Origin: Apostichopus japonicus
Lineage: Eukaryota; Echinodermata; Holothuroidea; Aspidochirotida; Stichopodidae
Direction of reading: 5' to 3'
Length of the DNA stretch: 64,000 nucleotides
NCBI RefSeq assembly: GCF_037975245.1
Contig: NC_092581.1
Location: 12,365,303-12,429,302, forward strand
A program made the position numbers and the translations under genes. Under the pieces are notes generated by a model. It ran no database searches, had not been told where the DNA came from, and saw only the letters and a list, made by a program, of their open reading frames with translations. Below are positions 12,601 to 24,352 of this stretch, in pieces (the stretch's first letter is position 1; each line of letters begins with the position of its first letter).

Positions 12601-14127
12601 TTTTGATAGAGCTCTGAACTTTGCTCTTGTTCATTACAAAATACTATGGTTCCTGTATACAAAAGCTGCTATGCATCTTTGCACTTGTATAGCAGTTTGA
12701 TCATTTTGTGTACATTTTGCGATGGGATACCAGATCAATTATTTCTCGCAAATGGGTTATCTTGTTCAAGATACAATAGAACCAATATTGTATACAGCCT
12801 ACAGGTAAACATTAGTATCGGTAGAGATAGCTCTATCTAATCTAGAGCATATCCATGTGGTCTACCATACCCAGGTCTGTGAGGTATCAAAACAATGAGT
12901 GACATTTCCTGACACTATTTTCTTTTATTAAAATGGGATTTTCCATTGTTAGAATTAAATTTAGTTCCTATGGACTCTGAAGTTTACTACAGTAGGCTTT
13001 TCACTTTATGAGAAAGAAATCACAACTCTGGGAAACATAACTTTCTTGGGCTTTTACAACAAAAAATGATTGATAGGGCTAAAACTAGGTCTAGTTCGTA
13101 TGTTGACAAGGCCCTAGTAGTGTAGATACTCTTGGTATAGCCTAACTCTATACTAGTAGTACTACTAGACTACTAGTACTTGCCCAGTATAACTTAGACG
13201 GGAGTTGTGTCATTACACCATTGGTACATTCTGCAATAGAAAATGTGCTCTTTCCGCCATCGAAACAGTGCCATAAAGAACACATTATTGTGGGTGCACT
13301 GTAGGCCTATATGCACTGTGTATTGCTTTGCTTCAGGATCTAGTGTGCTTTATTGCCATGGCTGTAACATTGCGGAATGGCACTTTCTCTACGATGGAAA
13401 GGGCACATTTACTATCGTGGAAAGTAACGATGGCAGAATGACACGGCCCCCTTCAGTGTATCGACTCTTACAAACTTACAATTTATACTATTCAAATTCA
13501 ATCAAGCTGTACATTAATGTATCAATTCCCCAATATTCTCCTATTCAGCCTATCCAGCAAACCATCACATTGTGAAGATGGTGTACCTATGTTTCCTTCA
13601 CGCGTTTCAAAGAAAGTTGATACATTCCTGTACACCAGGGTAACTAATATCCATTCCTAAAATGTACCTTACCGCCATAGGTTTTGGTATGACGGCAAGG
13701 CTATAGCGGAATGGCACTAGCCTAGATTAAACCCAATCAGACTTAGGCTATAGGCTTAGGCTAGACAGGGATGTAACTAACATTGTTACAGGTAACCTAA
13801 TGTTACATCTAAATATGAGTAAGAGTCACGGAAGCCCTTTAGGATATGTTGTAGCCTAGCCTTAGCGTGAATAACCGGCAACACACAATGCTACATGGCT
13901 AGCTTAGTCGATAGTAGCCGAGGCCTAGCGTTTGGCCTACCCAATTATGTATAGGCTTCTACTTGGGCCTATATGTAACTGTAAGACTGTAGGTTTACTA
14001 CTACACGTACTTGACGATGCGACAGATAACTCTCCCAGATGTAAACTATCCACATGAACGTGAATATCGACCAGAAAATTGTTTCTGGTTGAATCAGGTT
14101 AACTTCTTCTTTTGTTACATCAACCAT
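3693..14127 (-). CDS. ZMPSTE24: CAAX prenyl protease 1 homolog (ZMPSTE24/FACE1), nine exons
   Basis: Multipass M48 zinc metalloprotease of the ER and inner nuclear membrane that clips the C-terminal AAX of farnesylated CAAX proteins; in vertebrates it also makes the second cut in prelamin A. Exons (minus): 14127-14011, 12174-12028, 10624-10538, 9881-9765, 9258-8964, 7836-7658, 6839-6708, 5007-4864, 3911-3693. All join in frame at GT-AG sites to give 478 residues (human 475). Exon 7 carries HELGH (about residues 340-344) and exon 9 carries EFQAD (about 420-424), which together hold the three zinc ligands. Family-typical stretches include [26 protein letters not shown] and [14 protein letters not shown]. 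An acidic Glu/Asp/Lys-rich loop ends exon 6. The ATG at 14127 is chosen because the residues after it align with the family N-terminus through WESYLSHRQ. No frameshift or lost key residue. Family identity is certain; expression is not shown. Confidence 0.96.
4040..4410. repeat. Degenerate tandem repeat in the last ZMPSTE24 intron
   Basis: Repeated blocks GCAGCAGAACATACCAAGC and TAAGTCTGCAA...GTCAA...TTTAGTCT recur at roughly 110-120 bp spacing, three to four times, with growing divergence to the right. They lie in the intron between exons 8 and 9. Confidence 0.75.
5600..6062. mobile_element. Possible hAT-like element with TAGGG end
   Basis: The right end reads, inverted, TAGGGTTGGGCGATATATCG, followed by TTATTATTATCGCGATAAT. 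This resembles the ends of hAT (Charlie-like) miniature elements. The left end and target duplication were not located, so the start is a guess. It lies in intron 7 of ZMPSTE24. Confidence 0.35.
7229..7648. repeat. Tandem repeat, about 150-160 bp unit, 2.5 copies
   Basis: GGTTATATAACAATCAA recurs at 7229, 7391 and 7539, and TACCTAGATGGCTATA plus CAACATGTTAAC recur between. The last copy stops about ten bases from the exon 6 splice donor of ZMPSTE24 (exon edge 7658, minus strand). Confidence 0.88.
8267..8612. repeat. Minisatellite, about 39 bp unit, about nine copies
   Basis: The unit contains CCAGTTAATAGGCTAGGG, TGGATAGGAGTGTG and AAGGTTA, repeated head to tail with small changes. It lies in the ZMPSTE24 intron between exons 5 and 6. 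Confidence 0.95.
11080..11660. repeat. Degenerate tandem repeat of a dispersed type
   Basis: Blocks such as AGTGACCCCTAAATGA, TTTGACCT and TCGAAAGCAGCCCAACAT return every 170-200 bp, at least three times. It looks like part of a dispersed repeat. A hairpin (AGCTCAACCC paired with GGGTTTGAGCT) follows at 11731-11760 and may mark the element end. Intronic to ZMPSTE24. Confidence 0.6.
12175..14010. other. ZMPSTE24 intron 1, no further gene
   Basis: About 1.8 kb without a supported exon on either strand. It holds a TAGTAGTACTACTAG-type low-complexity patch near 13155 and two related blocks around GCGGAATGGCAC (13373 and 13708). Confidence 0.5.
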
Positions 14128-14477
14128 GTTGGCCTTTGTTTCACTTCTGTTTTCTCGTTAGAATTTTTGTATCGTACTACAACTTTCTAAATTCTAGCTA
14201 GTTAGACTAGTCCCATGGCTAATGTTAACGAACCTGCGCTTTACACATGTAAATAGTACATGCGACTATGGGGCGCCGACCGTGTTCTTTGTGTTCACTG
14301 TCAGGGGAGCAATTATAGCCATCAAGAAATAAAGTAGGTCTATTTCCATATGGAACAACATGAATCTCATGATGAAACAGACTGTGGTTCTTTCAATGTA
14401 TATAAAAGTTCACACACGGAGTACTGCTGGTAAGACCACTGGTCTAAACGTTTCTCGGGACTCTTTTTTACCTTAAT

Positions 14478-16880
14478 TGGTGTTGAGTTATCAAATGATC
14501 TTTCCTCGGCAAAACATATCACACAATATGTTCAATAATAGTGCAAACAAAGTCTTCGGCCTGTGGAACTGTCCATCATCCGGCACGAAGGCAGTTGCCT
14601 ACAGCAGTGACGTAGCCGGGAATTTGAAAGGGGGGGAGCACTTTTTGAGATTGATATGGATCACTCCATTAACGCCCCCCCCCCCCGTCTTAGTAGTCTT
14701 ACTTTTCAACTTCTGATACTTGTAGATACAAGGATAGGCCAGAAATGTCTTTGATACAACCATAGCCAGTATTTGTCTTTGATACAACCATAGCCAGTAT
14801 TTGTCTTTGATACAACTGTAGCTAGTAAATGTTTATCGAAAAGGCTGTTTTGGAACTTGGAACGCCGATCGTGACAACAACAGGCAGCAAAGTGCTGCAG
14901 CTCTATACATACAAAGTCTGTTAATCAACGATAGGCTTATTTGACTGTGGAATGTTCTCAACTGAAATTTTATCTGCGTAAACGGGTTCTTAAGTAGATG
15001 TTAAAAAACTGACAAGATCGTATCCTAGTCTTTTTGGGCGGGTAGAGTATTGAATGAAACGGCACGCGATATGAATGACAGCCTAGATGACAGAAGAATA
15101 GGTCACCTAATTTAGCCATAATCTTGCTACGTTCATTTCAATAGTTTTTCCTGTCTAGACTCTTAAACTCGTCCAGCAAGCTTATGGATTTGAATTATGG
15201 GTGTTTTAATAAAAAAGATAACTTGGCCAAAAAAAGTGTAGGCCCGGGCCTACAGTGCTACATACTGGCTACGCCCCTGATAGATCTAAATTAGGATTAG
15301 ATCTCTTACTGAAATATCGCTGACCTAATAAGGTGATCAAGAGTACAAGTTTTATGTAGAAAAAGGGCACATTTTTAACCTGAGGAAAAGTGGGGGGGGG
15401 GCACTGGCCCCCTGTGCCCCCGGTTCCGCCGCCCTTGAAGGTACATGTACAGAGTAGTCTTACTTTTCAACATCTGATACGTAAATACAAAGATAGTCCA
15501 GAAATGTCTTTGATACAACTGTAGCTAGTAAATGTTTAAGTTAGCCTACTAAGAGAAGGCGAGAGCTATCCGACGATTGCCATATGATGCAAATTTCTCA
15601 AGTGTTTTCTCAACTGAAATATTATCTGCGTAAACGGGTTCTTAACTACATGTTAAAAAACTGACAAGATCGGATCCTATAGTCTTTTCCGGCGGGTAGA
15701 GTGTTGAATGAAACTATCGTGCTACATACTGGCTACGCCCTGATCATATGATATCAGTATCAGCAGATTTTGTTTCCTGTTTAAATTCTTTTACATGTTC
15801 TTTTACATAATATATCAGAAAGACAAACATAGTGCTCTTTTACAAGTTTTCCAGTAGGATGGTTCTTGTTTATTGTCCAATGTCTGGACTTTAATACATT
15901 TGACGAACAATATAAACTTTCATATTTTTATAAACTTTTATATTTTGGCCTAAAAACAAATATCGTTATCGCAGTGTATTAGCAGTGTAATAATTATTTA
16001 TAGGAAGTGCGTATCACGTACGATTGATAGCTTAGCTTCATAACATGCTGTTCGTGCAACAACTTAGAACGACTCATTGAACGAATGTTGTCGACGTTGT
16101 TGTGCATACAGTTCGTGACATTCCATAGAGTGCGGTTAGGTAGGCAATATGTATTTTATTACGCAGTGGCCAACATGTAGGCTTGTAATTGGCTATAAGC
16201 TAAATTTAGCTAATTGCATCTGCCAAACTAAGTAAGTAGTTGAATCAGTAGGCGTGAATGTTACTATGATTACAATCGAGTTAACGGAGCTGACGAGTAT
16301 TCAAGATCAAAAGAGCACTGACAAAATACCATGCTAAAAAAACGACAGTGTAAAAAAAATATCGACACTGAAAGGGGGGGGGGAGCGGTCACTCCCCCTG
16401 CTCCCCCCTGGCTACTTCCCTGGCCTACAGGACCCTTGTTAGACCAAAGCTAGAGCCTGCCGGCTCGATATGGGAACCATATTACATTACATACAAGGAA
16501 TCCATTGAAGAACTGCAACGACGAACAGCAAGGTTTGTTATGAATGACTATAAAGATGCACAAGCAGTGCTTGTAGATCTCAACTGCATGGGATAAATTA
16601 AAAACCCGTATGACCAAAGCTCGGCTCATCACCTACACGATGGTATTGTGTTGTATCGTTCTTCATCTTGTAGCTGACCGCACCAGCAACTCGAACATCT
16701 CATGATTTTAACTAGTGATATATATCTCAGAGCCAAAAAGGACTGTTATAAATTTGTTAAAAATTCGCTGTATCTACGCACCATCCCCCTAATATACTAC
16801 AAAAAGAGCTCAAATCTGCCTCTAGTGTGCTCTCTTTCAAGAAGCTTCTGGATAACTACATCTAATTCGGGCAAGTAGGA
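14478..16880 (+). pseudogene. LINE reverse-transcriptase 3' fragment, interrupted by a hAT element
   Basis: Frames before 14604 read GVELSNDLSSAKH and SANKVFGLWN, and frames after 16423 read AYRTLVRPKLE, ELQRRTARFVMNDY and WDKLKTRMTKARLI. Together these are the C-terminal reverse-transcriptase region of CR1/Jockey-like non-LTR elements, with several frameshifts and stops. The codons for AYR are cut by the 1.8 kb element at 14605-16422. Confidence 0.85.
14605..16422. mobile_element. hAT-like non-autonomous element, 1818 bp
   Basis: Ends CAGTGACGTAGCC and, inverted, CAGGGAAGTAGCC. 8 bp duplications GCCTACAG at 14597-14604 and 16423-16430. Inside is a direct duplication of period about 761 bp (AGTAGTCTTACTTTTCAAC at 14692 and 15453; TAAACGGGTTCTTAA near 14979 and 15630) and a 28 bp tandem triplet around 14740-14822 (TTTGATACAAC). 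Inner ends such as CTACGCCCCTG near 15277 suggest nested, older insertions. No transposase frame. Confidence 0.85.
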
Positions 16881-17009
16881 TCACACATCAACAACCCTTT
16901 GGGCGATCTGGAGGGACATCGATCAAGATCAAGAGACCTAGTAGAGGAATCAAACCGCAATCGGTTACAGATACAGAAGAGTCAGAATGAAGAGCACGGA
17001 TTAATTGAA

Positions 17010-17633
17010 TTAAAGCAGCATTTTGCGTTGGGTCGCTTTTTTCCACTTTTTTAACATGTGCATCGATTTTTTTACATGTATCAATCATAAAACAGCAATC
17101 TAAGATACCATCCAAGTTTCACCCTGCCAAGAGCGTTAATTAGCGAGTAATTAACGATTTATGTCGATAAATGAGAAGAGTGTCCTCGACAAATTTCACA
17201 GTTAAAATTAATCGCATACAATTCCGCCAAACCCACTAGTTTGAATTCAACCAATCAGAGATGCAGGTTTAGTTATGAGCCGTTGCTAAAAATAGATTCA
17301 AGACTTCGCGTTGGTTGTACCAGGGAGTTGTTATGCAACTCCCTGGTACAACTGCCATATAGACTGTACACAAATCAAGCGTGGTGTTATATTACGTATC
17401 TGTCAATGACGTTCGTAGTGTTTAAATATTCATATTATGGGCGAGGTTTATTGGGTTCCCAACGGAAAATATCTTGGAGAACAACAAAGTTGAAAGTTGC
17501 AAATTTTTCGACTTTTATGCCACCATTTGAAGTAAAATATAAATAGATTAGCTAGTTATGTATGTCGTTATGGCAAAGTGGAATCATCGAGGTTGAGAAA
17601 AATCATAGAAAAGGACGCAAAATGCTGCTTTAA
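17010..17633. mobile_element. TTAA-flanked MITE, 624 bp
   Basis: Terminal inverted repeats TTAAAGCAGCATTTTGCGT at both ends (19 bp), so the target duplication may be TTAA (piggyBac-like) or TAA (PIF/Harbinger-like). No transposase. A perfect hairpin lies close to its midpoint. Confidence 0.8.
17314..17352. repeat. Perfect hairpin, 17 bp arms, 5 nt loop
   Basis: GTTGTACCAGGGAGTTG, then TTATG, then the exact inverse complement. It lies near the centre of the TTAA-flanked MITE. Confidence 0.95.
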
Positions 17634-18135
17634 AGGATGACTATAGGCAACATGATCCAAATGTTTTGTCTAATTATGCACTACCTGGAACCCGCTCAGA
17701 AACATACAACATATGAAAGAAATATTAATGTCATAGTATAAACTTTACTTAAACTCCAAGAAAATTATTTAACTACGGATTGCCAAGTATATACTAACCA
17801 TCTTTCATTAGAATTTAGACTGATAAAAAAATCAGTGTAGGAAATTGTCTCTCAGAGCATGTAAAACACTTGGAGTTGTTATAACTAATACAATTTACAG
17901 ACAATAACGTTTTAACTACCACTTCACAAATATTGTAACCAAGTTAAAAAATATCGTTACAGTTTAAAACAAAATGTCCCTCGCGACTGAAATGTAATTT
18001 AATTAAGATCTGTTATATCACCATATAAAAACTTTCATTAGACTTTTTGTTTACGCATGGCCTAGAGTGTGTAGACTGATAGATGTGTTGTATAATGGCT
18101 TCCCTGTATAACTGGAAAGATAATTGTGTAAATTC

Positions 18136-18707
<572 letters not shown>

Positions 18708-18710
18708 ATC

Positions 18711-19005
18711 TGAATCTTGTCATCTTGTCGAGATGGTATAAGTGTGCAACTCGTCAATTTGCAGAAAATTGTTGCATTGACAAGATCCGTTATCTCGTCA
18801 AAACGTCAATTTTCTGAATTTTGTCGTTTTGTCGAGATGGTTGTAAGTGTGCAACTCGTCAATTTGCAGAAAATTGTTGCATTGACGAGATCCGTTATGT
18901 CGTCAAAACGTCAATTTTCTGAATTTTGTCACGTTACCATCTCGTCAACTCGTCAATTTGCAGATAATTGTCGTTTTGTCAAGTTGGTAACTCGTCAATG
19001 CAATG
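18711..19005. repeat. Tandem repeat, about 105 bp unit, 2.5 copies, rich in CGTCAA
   Basis: AGTGTGCAACTCGTCAATTT recurs at 18741 and 18846, followed by GCAGAAAATTGTTGCATTGA and TCGTCAAAACGTCAATTTTC. A third, partial copy ends near 19005. It directly abuts the AT microsatellite. Confidence 0.9.
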
Positions 19006-19382
19006 TCCCTTCTACGCTTCCGTATTGAAGAGACTCAAAAACCGTTCGAAGAAGTACAATGACACAAGAACATCTTGAGGCGTTCATGTTGATGTCTGTG
19101 GAAAAAGGGTCTTGGTCAAACTTGACACTAAAAATTTCATTGGTGGTGTGCTAAAGCAGTGAACTGTGTAGCTCCTACTCTCGTAGACATGACATGCGCT
19201 CGTGTTATTGAACATATTTGTTTTAGTCGGGATTTTATTTAGGTTTTTTTTTCAATTTTTTTCAAGCATGTCGTCACAAAATGGCTTGAAAAACTAATTA
19301 AAATCCAGTCTAAAACATATATTTTTGCCTATTTTTGTTTACGTTTTTAACTTTCCTCAGTTTAATCAAGTGTTGCTTCTGG

Positions 19383-19609
19383 AAATTATTTTGGGGTCTT
19401 TTTTAAAGGATTATTGTAGCCTACAAAATAGAGATATATAGCACCATTTTGCATCTAGGCATTCCTTAACTTCAAAAATCTCAACCCCCTCCCCTTAAAC
19501 CCCCCCTCCCCCCTTAGGACGGCGATCACTAGTAAGTAACATATCAGTGAATAATGGGCCGGTCTAGGTGAAAATGACCAGCCCGGTTTTAAGACCTAGT
19601 CCGCCCCTG
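19383..19609. mobile_element. Fragment of a hAT-like family, inverted relative to the 48 kb copy
   Basis: It matches the first about 200 bp of the element at 48024-48692 in inverse orientation (AAGACC...CCGGTCTAG, ACTTACTAGTGATCGCC, AATAATCCTTTAAA). The right end CCGCCCCTG fits a hAT terminus (CAGGGGCGG inverted). The other end was not found. Confidence 0.65.
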
Positions 19610-19796
19610 TCTCCGGTTCTTTTAATTTTAATGAATTCCACATTTTAATGGTATGGCGTATATCCCGGCATTGAACCACTTGGACTGATTCTTTATTTCA
19701 ATCCATTTTTTTTCTATGTAGGGAGCATGCTTATTAACAATATTAAGAAGAAATAGTTCCCCAATTTTCTAACGACCGATGAGTATCCGCTACCAG

Positions 19797-19866
19797 CAAC
19801 ACAGTTTGCCAAGACAGGTTGCCAACACAGTTTGCCAAGACAGGTTGCCAACACAGTTTGCCAAGA
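19797..19866. repeat. Short tandem repeat, 29 bp unit
   Basis: AACACAGTTTGCCAAGACAG followed by GTTGCC, repeated about 2.5 times. Confidence 0.9.
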
Positions 19867-20536
19867 ACAATTCCTTAGGTCATGGGTTGAACGCATTTAC
19901 ATCTTATTAATTTGTCGCACGATATCTCATGGTTTCGTGACCCTCTTCTTAAATATTGGCTGGTGTGAGGTAGCCGTGTTTCTTAGTGCAATATATGGGA
20001 TAAATGGTCACTCAACTTACTATTTTGGAACTTCAGTATTGATAATTCGACTTTCTTTAGTCGTTTAAATATGATCTATTAATTTGCATGACTTATTTTC
20101 TCTAGTGGGCGCCTATAGTTTTTTGCTTCAAGTTGTACATCTCAAAGACCTGCATCCACATTATGTTGTTACCAACTAATATAGATTTAAGTTAAAGTCC
20201 CCGATAATAACTATGTCAGAAACGAATAACACGGAGCAGCTAACATTTCAAAATGTTCAATTGTTCACTTCATTCCAATTGAACAATTTTCTGCAAAATG
20301 TTGAATTGACAACTTGTCGTATCACGTCAACACAACGTTTGGCTTACTTTGACTGCCTATCTAGGCCTTCCCGTAAAGCCGGCATGATGCCTCGAGGCAC
20401 ACAATTGATATGTTGTAGACAGTTAATTGTGATACTTCGCCATCTATTTCTCCCTCCATTAATATTTCCTGAAAACTAACCAATGAATGATTATCAATTG
20501 TATCTAATTAATGGGCTTGTTGTTTTTTTTTTGTAG

Positions 20537-21151
20537 TTCTTTGAATACTGTAAGACAACACATTCATCAGGTCGCCATGAACAACCTGACGAAATTGAAA
20601 GCATGCACAATCACCTTCCTTGCATCAGACGCCGAGACGAGGCTTACTTCATCACAGGTGTCTCCATTCCTGTAGATCAGGGGTTCCCTAACTGGGGTGC
20701 ATGAACCCCCAGGGGTGCGTGAGTCCATCTCAGGGGGTTCGTGAGACGTTTCTGAAAGTCAAAACTAGAGTACTCTTTTTTGAACTAAAATCTGATATAT
20801 CATATAATTTAGTAATGTACAAAAGTCGTAGGCTATACACATATGTTGCCATAGTAGTACCGTACCGTGCATGTGATAACAAACAGGAGCATCCGTCTCA
20901 TCGTAATCTGATCTTGAAGTTTCCAAATAAATATTTGTTCATCTTCGTTGTTTTCATTACAATATTACACTATATGAATTTTTACGAAGCACTGTTATGC
21001 GTATTATAGTATAATAATGACTCAGATCATATCTCGAAAAGTTGGGGGTTCGTGGACAACAATGACATCCACAGGGGTTTCGTGGGGGGATAAAGTTAGG
21101 GAAACCCTGCTGTAGGTGGTGGAAGGCATGCCTTGCATGTGTCCGCGATAA
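20537..21151 (+). pseudogene. Broken copy of the SDR last exon, split by a hAT-like element
   Basis: It matches exon 8 of the SDR gene (54097-54255): the pyrimidine tract and TTGTAG acceptor, FxExCKTTH, GRH, then the [10 protein letters not shown] coding stretch and the MCPR-stop end. Insertions around 20605-20645 shift the frame, and a 432 bp element (20678-21109) sits inside the codons for VDGG. Similarity continues into the intron on the left (from about 20430, including an ATCTAATTAATGGGCTTG block) and beyond the stop on the right (to about 21200). It therefore arose by DNA duplication, not from mRNA. No other SDR exon was recognised near it. Confidence 0.85.
20678..21109. mobile_element. 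hAT-like non-autonomous element inside the SDR pseudo-exon
   Basis: The ends are CAGGGGTTCCCTAACT and the inverse complement CAGGGTTTCCCTAACT. It is flanked by 8 bp copies CTGTAGAT (20670-20677) and CTGTAGGT (21110-21117), and the intact SDR exon at 54 kb shows the uninterrupted site. Length 432 bp, no transposase. The 8 bp duplication and CAGGG...CCCTG ends are typical of hAT. Confidence 0.85.
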
Positions 21152-22220
21152 CATATACGTCCTTACTAGAAAACAGTTACCAAAATATTATAGCCTTGCG
21201 TACATTAATGTTGTGCTTGTGTTGTAACGATTCATAGCTCGAGTTAATACTGAAGGTTACGCGACTGACTTTTACCCGTTTAAAATACCGCAGTGATGAG
21301 CTAAAAATGTGAATCCAGTCGTAAAACATTTCAATAACTTGACTAATCGAAGACCCAAATGAAGACTTGTCAAACTCTCCCCCTCGTCTAATCGTGGGCA
21401 TAAATCTGCAAGATTATCGAGCCAGTTGCTATAGAGAGAAGGGTAAAAAAAAAACTACCGAAGCGAACCTGTATGGTGACAAAGGTACATATATGTAGTG
21501 ACACAGTGAAAATTATTTGGTTAGACAGGAACTATCTATACCAACCTAATTGCCACCACATTATCTCTCATTTACATATTCGCCAGCGATTCAGTTCTAT
21601 AAATATAAAAAAAATCTATGTAGGCCTATACACTGTAAGAAATATCTGTAAATTTACGTAGCGTAAAATGCTTTATTGTAACATAGTATTGTTTTATGTT
21701 TTCTGATTGAAAATCTCAGTTTACCATTTTAACCAAAATGGAAATCATAGCATTCTGTAAATTTGACGAACTTTTGTGTAATTTGCGCAATTAACTAACA
21801 TGCCATATTGTGAAACCACGCAACTTTACAGTAGTTATTCAGCTACATCAACATCCGGGTATGTAATGTGTAGCGCTGATTTTGCGCATACCTCATATTT
21901 ACGCACAACGACTACGCCGCGCTTCATCGTCTTTTGCGGAAGGTATGATTTGTTTCCTCCCTCATTAGCTTACATTGTCGTTTGGAAATATTACTATTTG
22001 GAGAAAAGGGTGTTTGGTTGAATTTTAGGTGCAACCTATGTTTATTTTTGTAATTTTTAAACAGAGCGGAGCACATTTTCAACACGTTAGTGCGTCGTCC
22101 ACGGATATTGTTTAGTGTTAGCCTATCGTTATAGTTAGACTTATTATGTTCGGTGGTAGGCTTTAACGTACGTGTGTAACGTTAATACATATTGACTATG
22201 TTATTAATGTTAGTTGTATA

Positions 22221-22708
22221 GGATGGTGACTTCGAAGTTCGGCCACTTAAGACTTAAAACACCCCAAAACTAAATCTTCTGGTATAAATCATTTGAAAAT
22301 ATACTTCATATGGTGGGAGAATTTTGTTATAGTACGATACACGGCCAAACTTTCTTTCCTGCAAACTGTTTTCACGTTGTTTTCCAAGAAGATTCTTCGT
22401 GATTGTGGAACTGGTATTTCTTGCTAGAGTATTGCGAAGTTCGGACACGCAACCCACAGTGTGGCGCTGGTGATAAAATTGGTGGCGCAGTTGCTTTTTC
22501 AGTAATTATAACAGACTTCATAGATCTTCGTCATTTTATTGACATATATGTAAGTAATTTCTTGCACACGGGTCATTTTGGAGAGAAAATAACTGTAGCT
22601 TCGTACTTTTTGGTGAAATTTGACTCTTCCTGTAGATTTTCATGGTGAAATCGTGTATTTCTTAGGGTGTCCGAACTTTCGCAGTATGCCGAACTTCGCA
22701 ATACTGAC
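22221..22708 (+). mobile_element. TA-flanked MITE, copy 1 of 4
   Basis: 488 bp between TA dinucleotides. Both ends carry GAAGTTCGG as an inverted repeat (left CTTCGAAGTTCGGCCAC; right, inverted, TATTGCGAAGTTCGGCATAC). Copy 4 at 44211 is almost identical. The TA target suggests Tc1/mariner-like mobilisation; that is inference. The short frame inside is not a gene. Confidence 0.82.
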
Positions 22709-22786
22709 TATACTAGTAGCAGCAATATTCACTTGCAACGTTAATACCTATTCACGTGTGTAACGTTAATACCTATTGACTATGTT

Positions 22787-22845
22787 GTTAAGATAAGATA
22801 AGATAAACTTTATTAAACCCCACAAAGGGTAATTAAATGCTCGTA
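22787..22845 (-). mobile_element. LINE 3' tail remnant
   Basis: AAGATAAGATAAGATAAACT and TTATTAAACCCCACAAAGGG resemble the (TTATC)n tails and 3' ends common in invertebrate non-LTR elements, read on the minus strand. Only this tail is visible. Confidence 0.45.
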
Positions 22846-23254
22846 TAAAACGTTAATGTTAGTTGTAGTGAGTAATACTATAGTACCAGCATATTCACTT
22901 GCATTTTGAAGGCCGCATAAGAACTGATTTAGTGTGATGTCAATCGACGTCGACCTGGCTCTAAATCACCACAATAATATGCATACTGTTACTGTGTTGG
23001 TGTTAATTGTTATGTTGCCAGTGGTATAACTGATCGCAGCGTGTGAATGGAATCTTGCTCAACATAAGTCGCGCGCTACAAAATTTTGAGTTGTGCAAAG
23101 TTGAGCACTGTACAACTTTTGTCACGATTTTCACCGGATGGTTTAGCGACCAGTGACAATTAAAGAGGCTGAATTTAGCGACTCAATGACGTGAAGAAAT
23201 GTGCGATAAAATACGATGGGCTAAAGTGAGGTAGGACTTTTCGTAACTATTATA

Positions 23255-23725
23255 GTCAGTATTGCTAAGTTCGGACACCCTATGAAATACGCGATTTCAC
23301 CATGACAAATTACAGGAAGAGCCAAATTTCACCAAAAAGTACGAAGCTACGGTTATTTTCTCTCCAAAATGACCCGTGTGCAAGAAATTACTTACATATT
23401 TGTTAATAAAATGACGGAGATCTATGAAGTCTGTTATAATTACTGAAAAAGCAACTGCACCACCAATTTTATCACCAGCGCCACACCGTGGGTTGCGTGT
23501 CCGAACTTCGCAATACTCTAGCAAAGAAATACCAGTTCCACAATCACGAAGAATCTTCTTGGAATACAACGTGTAAACAGTTTGCAGGAAAGAAAGTTTG
23601 GCCGTGTATCGTACTATAACACAATTCTCCCACCATATGAAGTATATTTTCAAATGATTTATACCAGAAGATTTAGTTTTGGGGTGTTTTAAGGCTTAGG
23701 TGTCCGAACTTCGAAGTGACCATGC
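23255..23725 (-). mobile_element. TA-flanked MITE, copy 2 of 4
   Basis: Inverse orientation of the 22221 element, 471 bp, with the same ends (GTCAGTATTGC...GAAGTTCGG and CTTCGAAGTGACCATGC), bounded by TA on both sides. Confidence 0.82.
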
Positions 23726-24352
23726 TACTCACTAAGACGACTTGGGACCAAGATAAAAGGATAAAAAAAAACTTAGAGCATTAGTTTGACCGTTATCAAC
23801 ATCTTCAAGATAGGGTTGACTTCATTTTAGTCAAATTATTGACAGGACAGTGTAATATTCAATAATGTTCATGAAATAGAATCATCAGCTTTATCATTAA
23901 TTTTAACAGTGAGCAAATCAAAACAGTCTCTATTAAAAAAATCTGACTGTCTGTCTCCACTTCTCTCTCTTTCTCTCTGACTTTGTCATAAAGATCTCAA
24001 TTATATTGCTTTGAAAAATTTTAACTTCTTTTTCTCTTTTTGTATTCCTTGTGTTCATGCATTAGGTTGTGTATGTGACCTCTTTGAAGGCAATAATTTC
24101 CAAAGTACATGTCTAAAATAAATTCAACTTAATATGGATTAACCTTATTAAGTACAAGATACCTTTTTTTCTTCGGAGGTCAAGTCTAATTTGAGGTCAC
24201 CAGAATTTTCAGTGTGAAACCTTGTGAATACATCGTCTCTAAAAGTAATAAAAGAATAAATGTTCTCATACAAAATTTGTAAGGAGCCCCTATGCCATTG
24301 GCTTGCTGGCGTACACTAGTTATCCCTCTGCCAGATTTCCTGAAGTAAAGTA

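Noticed and set aside
22403-22648. 81-codon frame also present at 44393-44638 and, inverted, at 23297-23653
   Set aside because: It is conserved only because the MITE copies are conserved. Copy 3 does not keep it, and it has no protein-like features.
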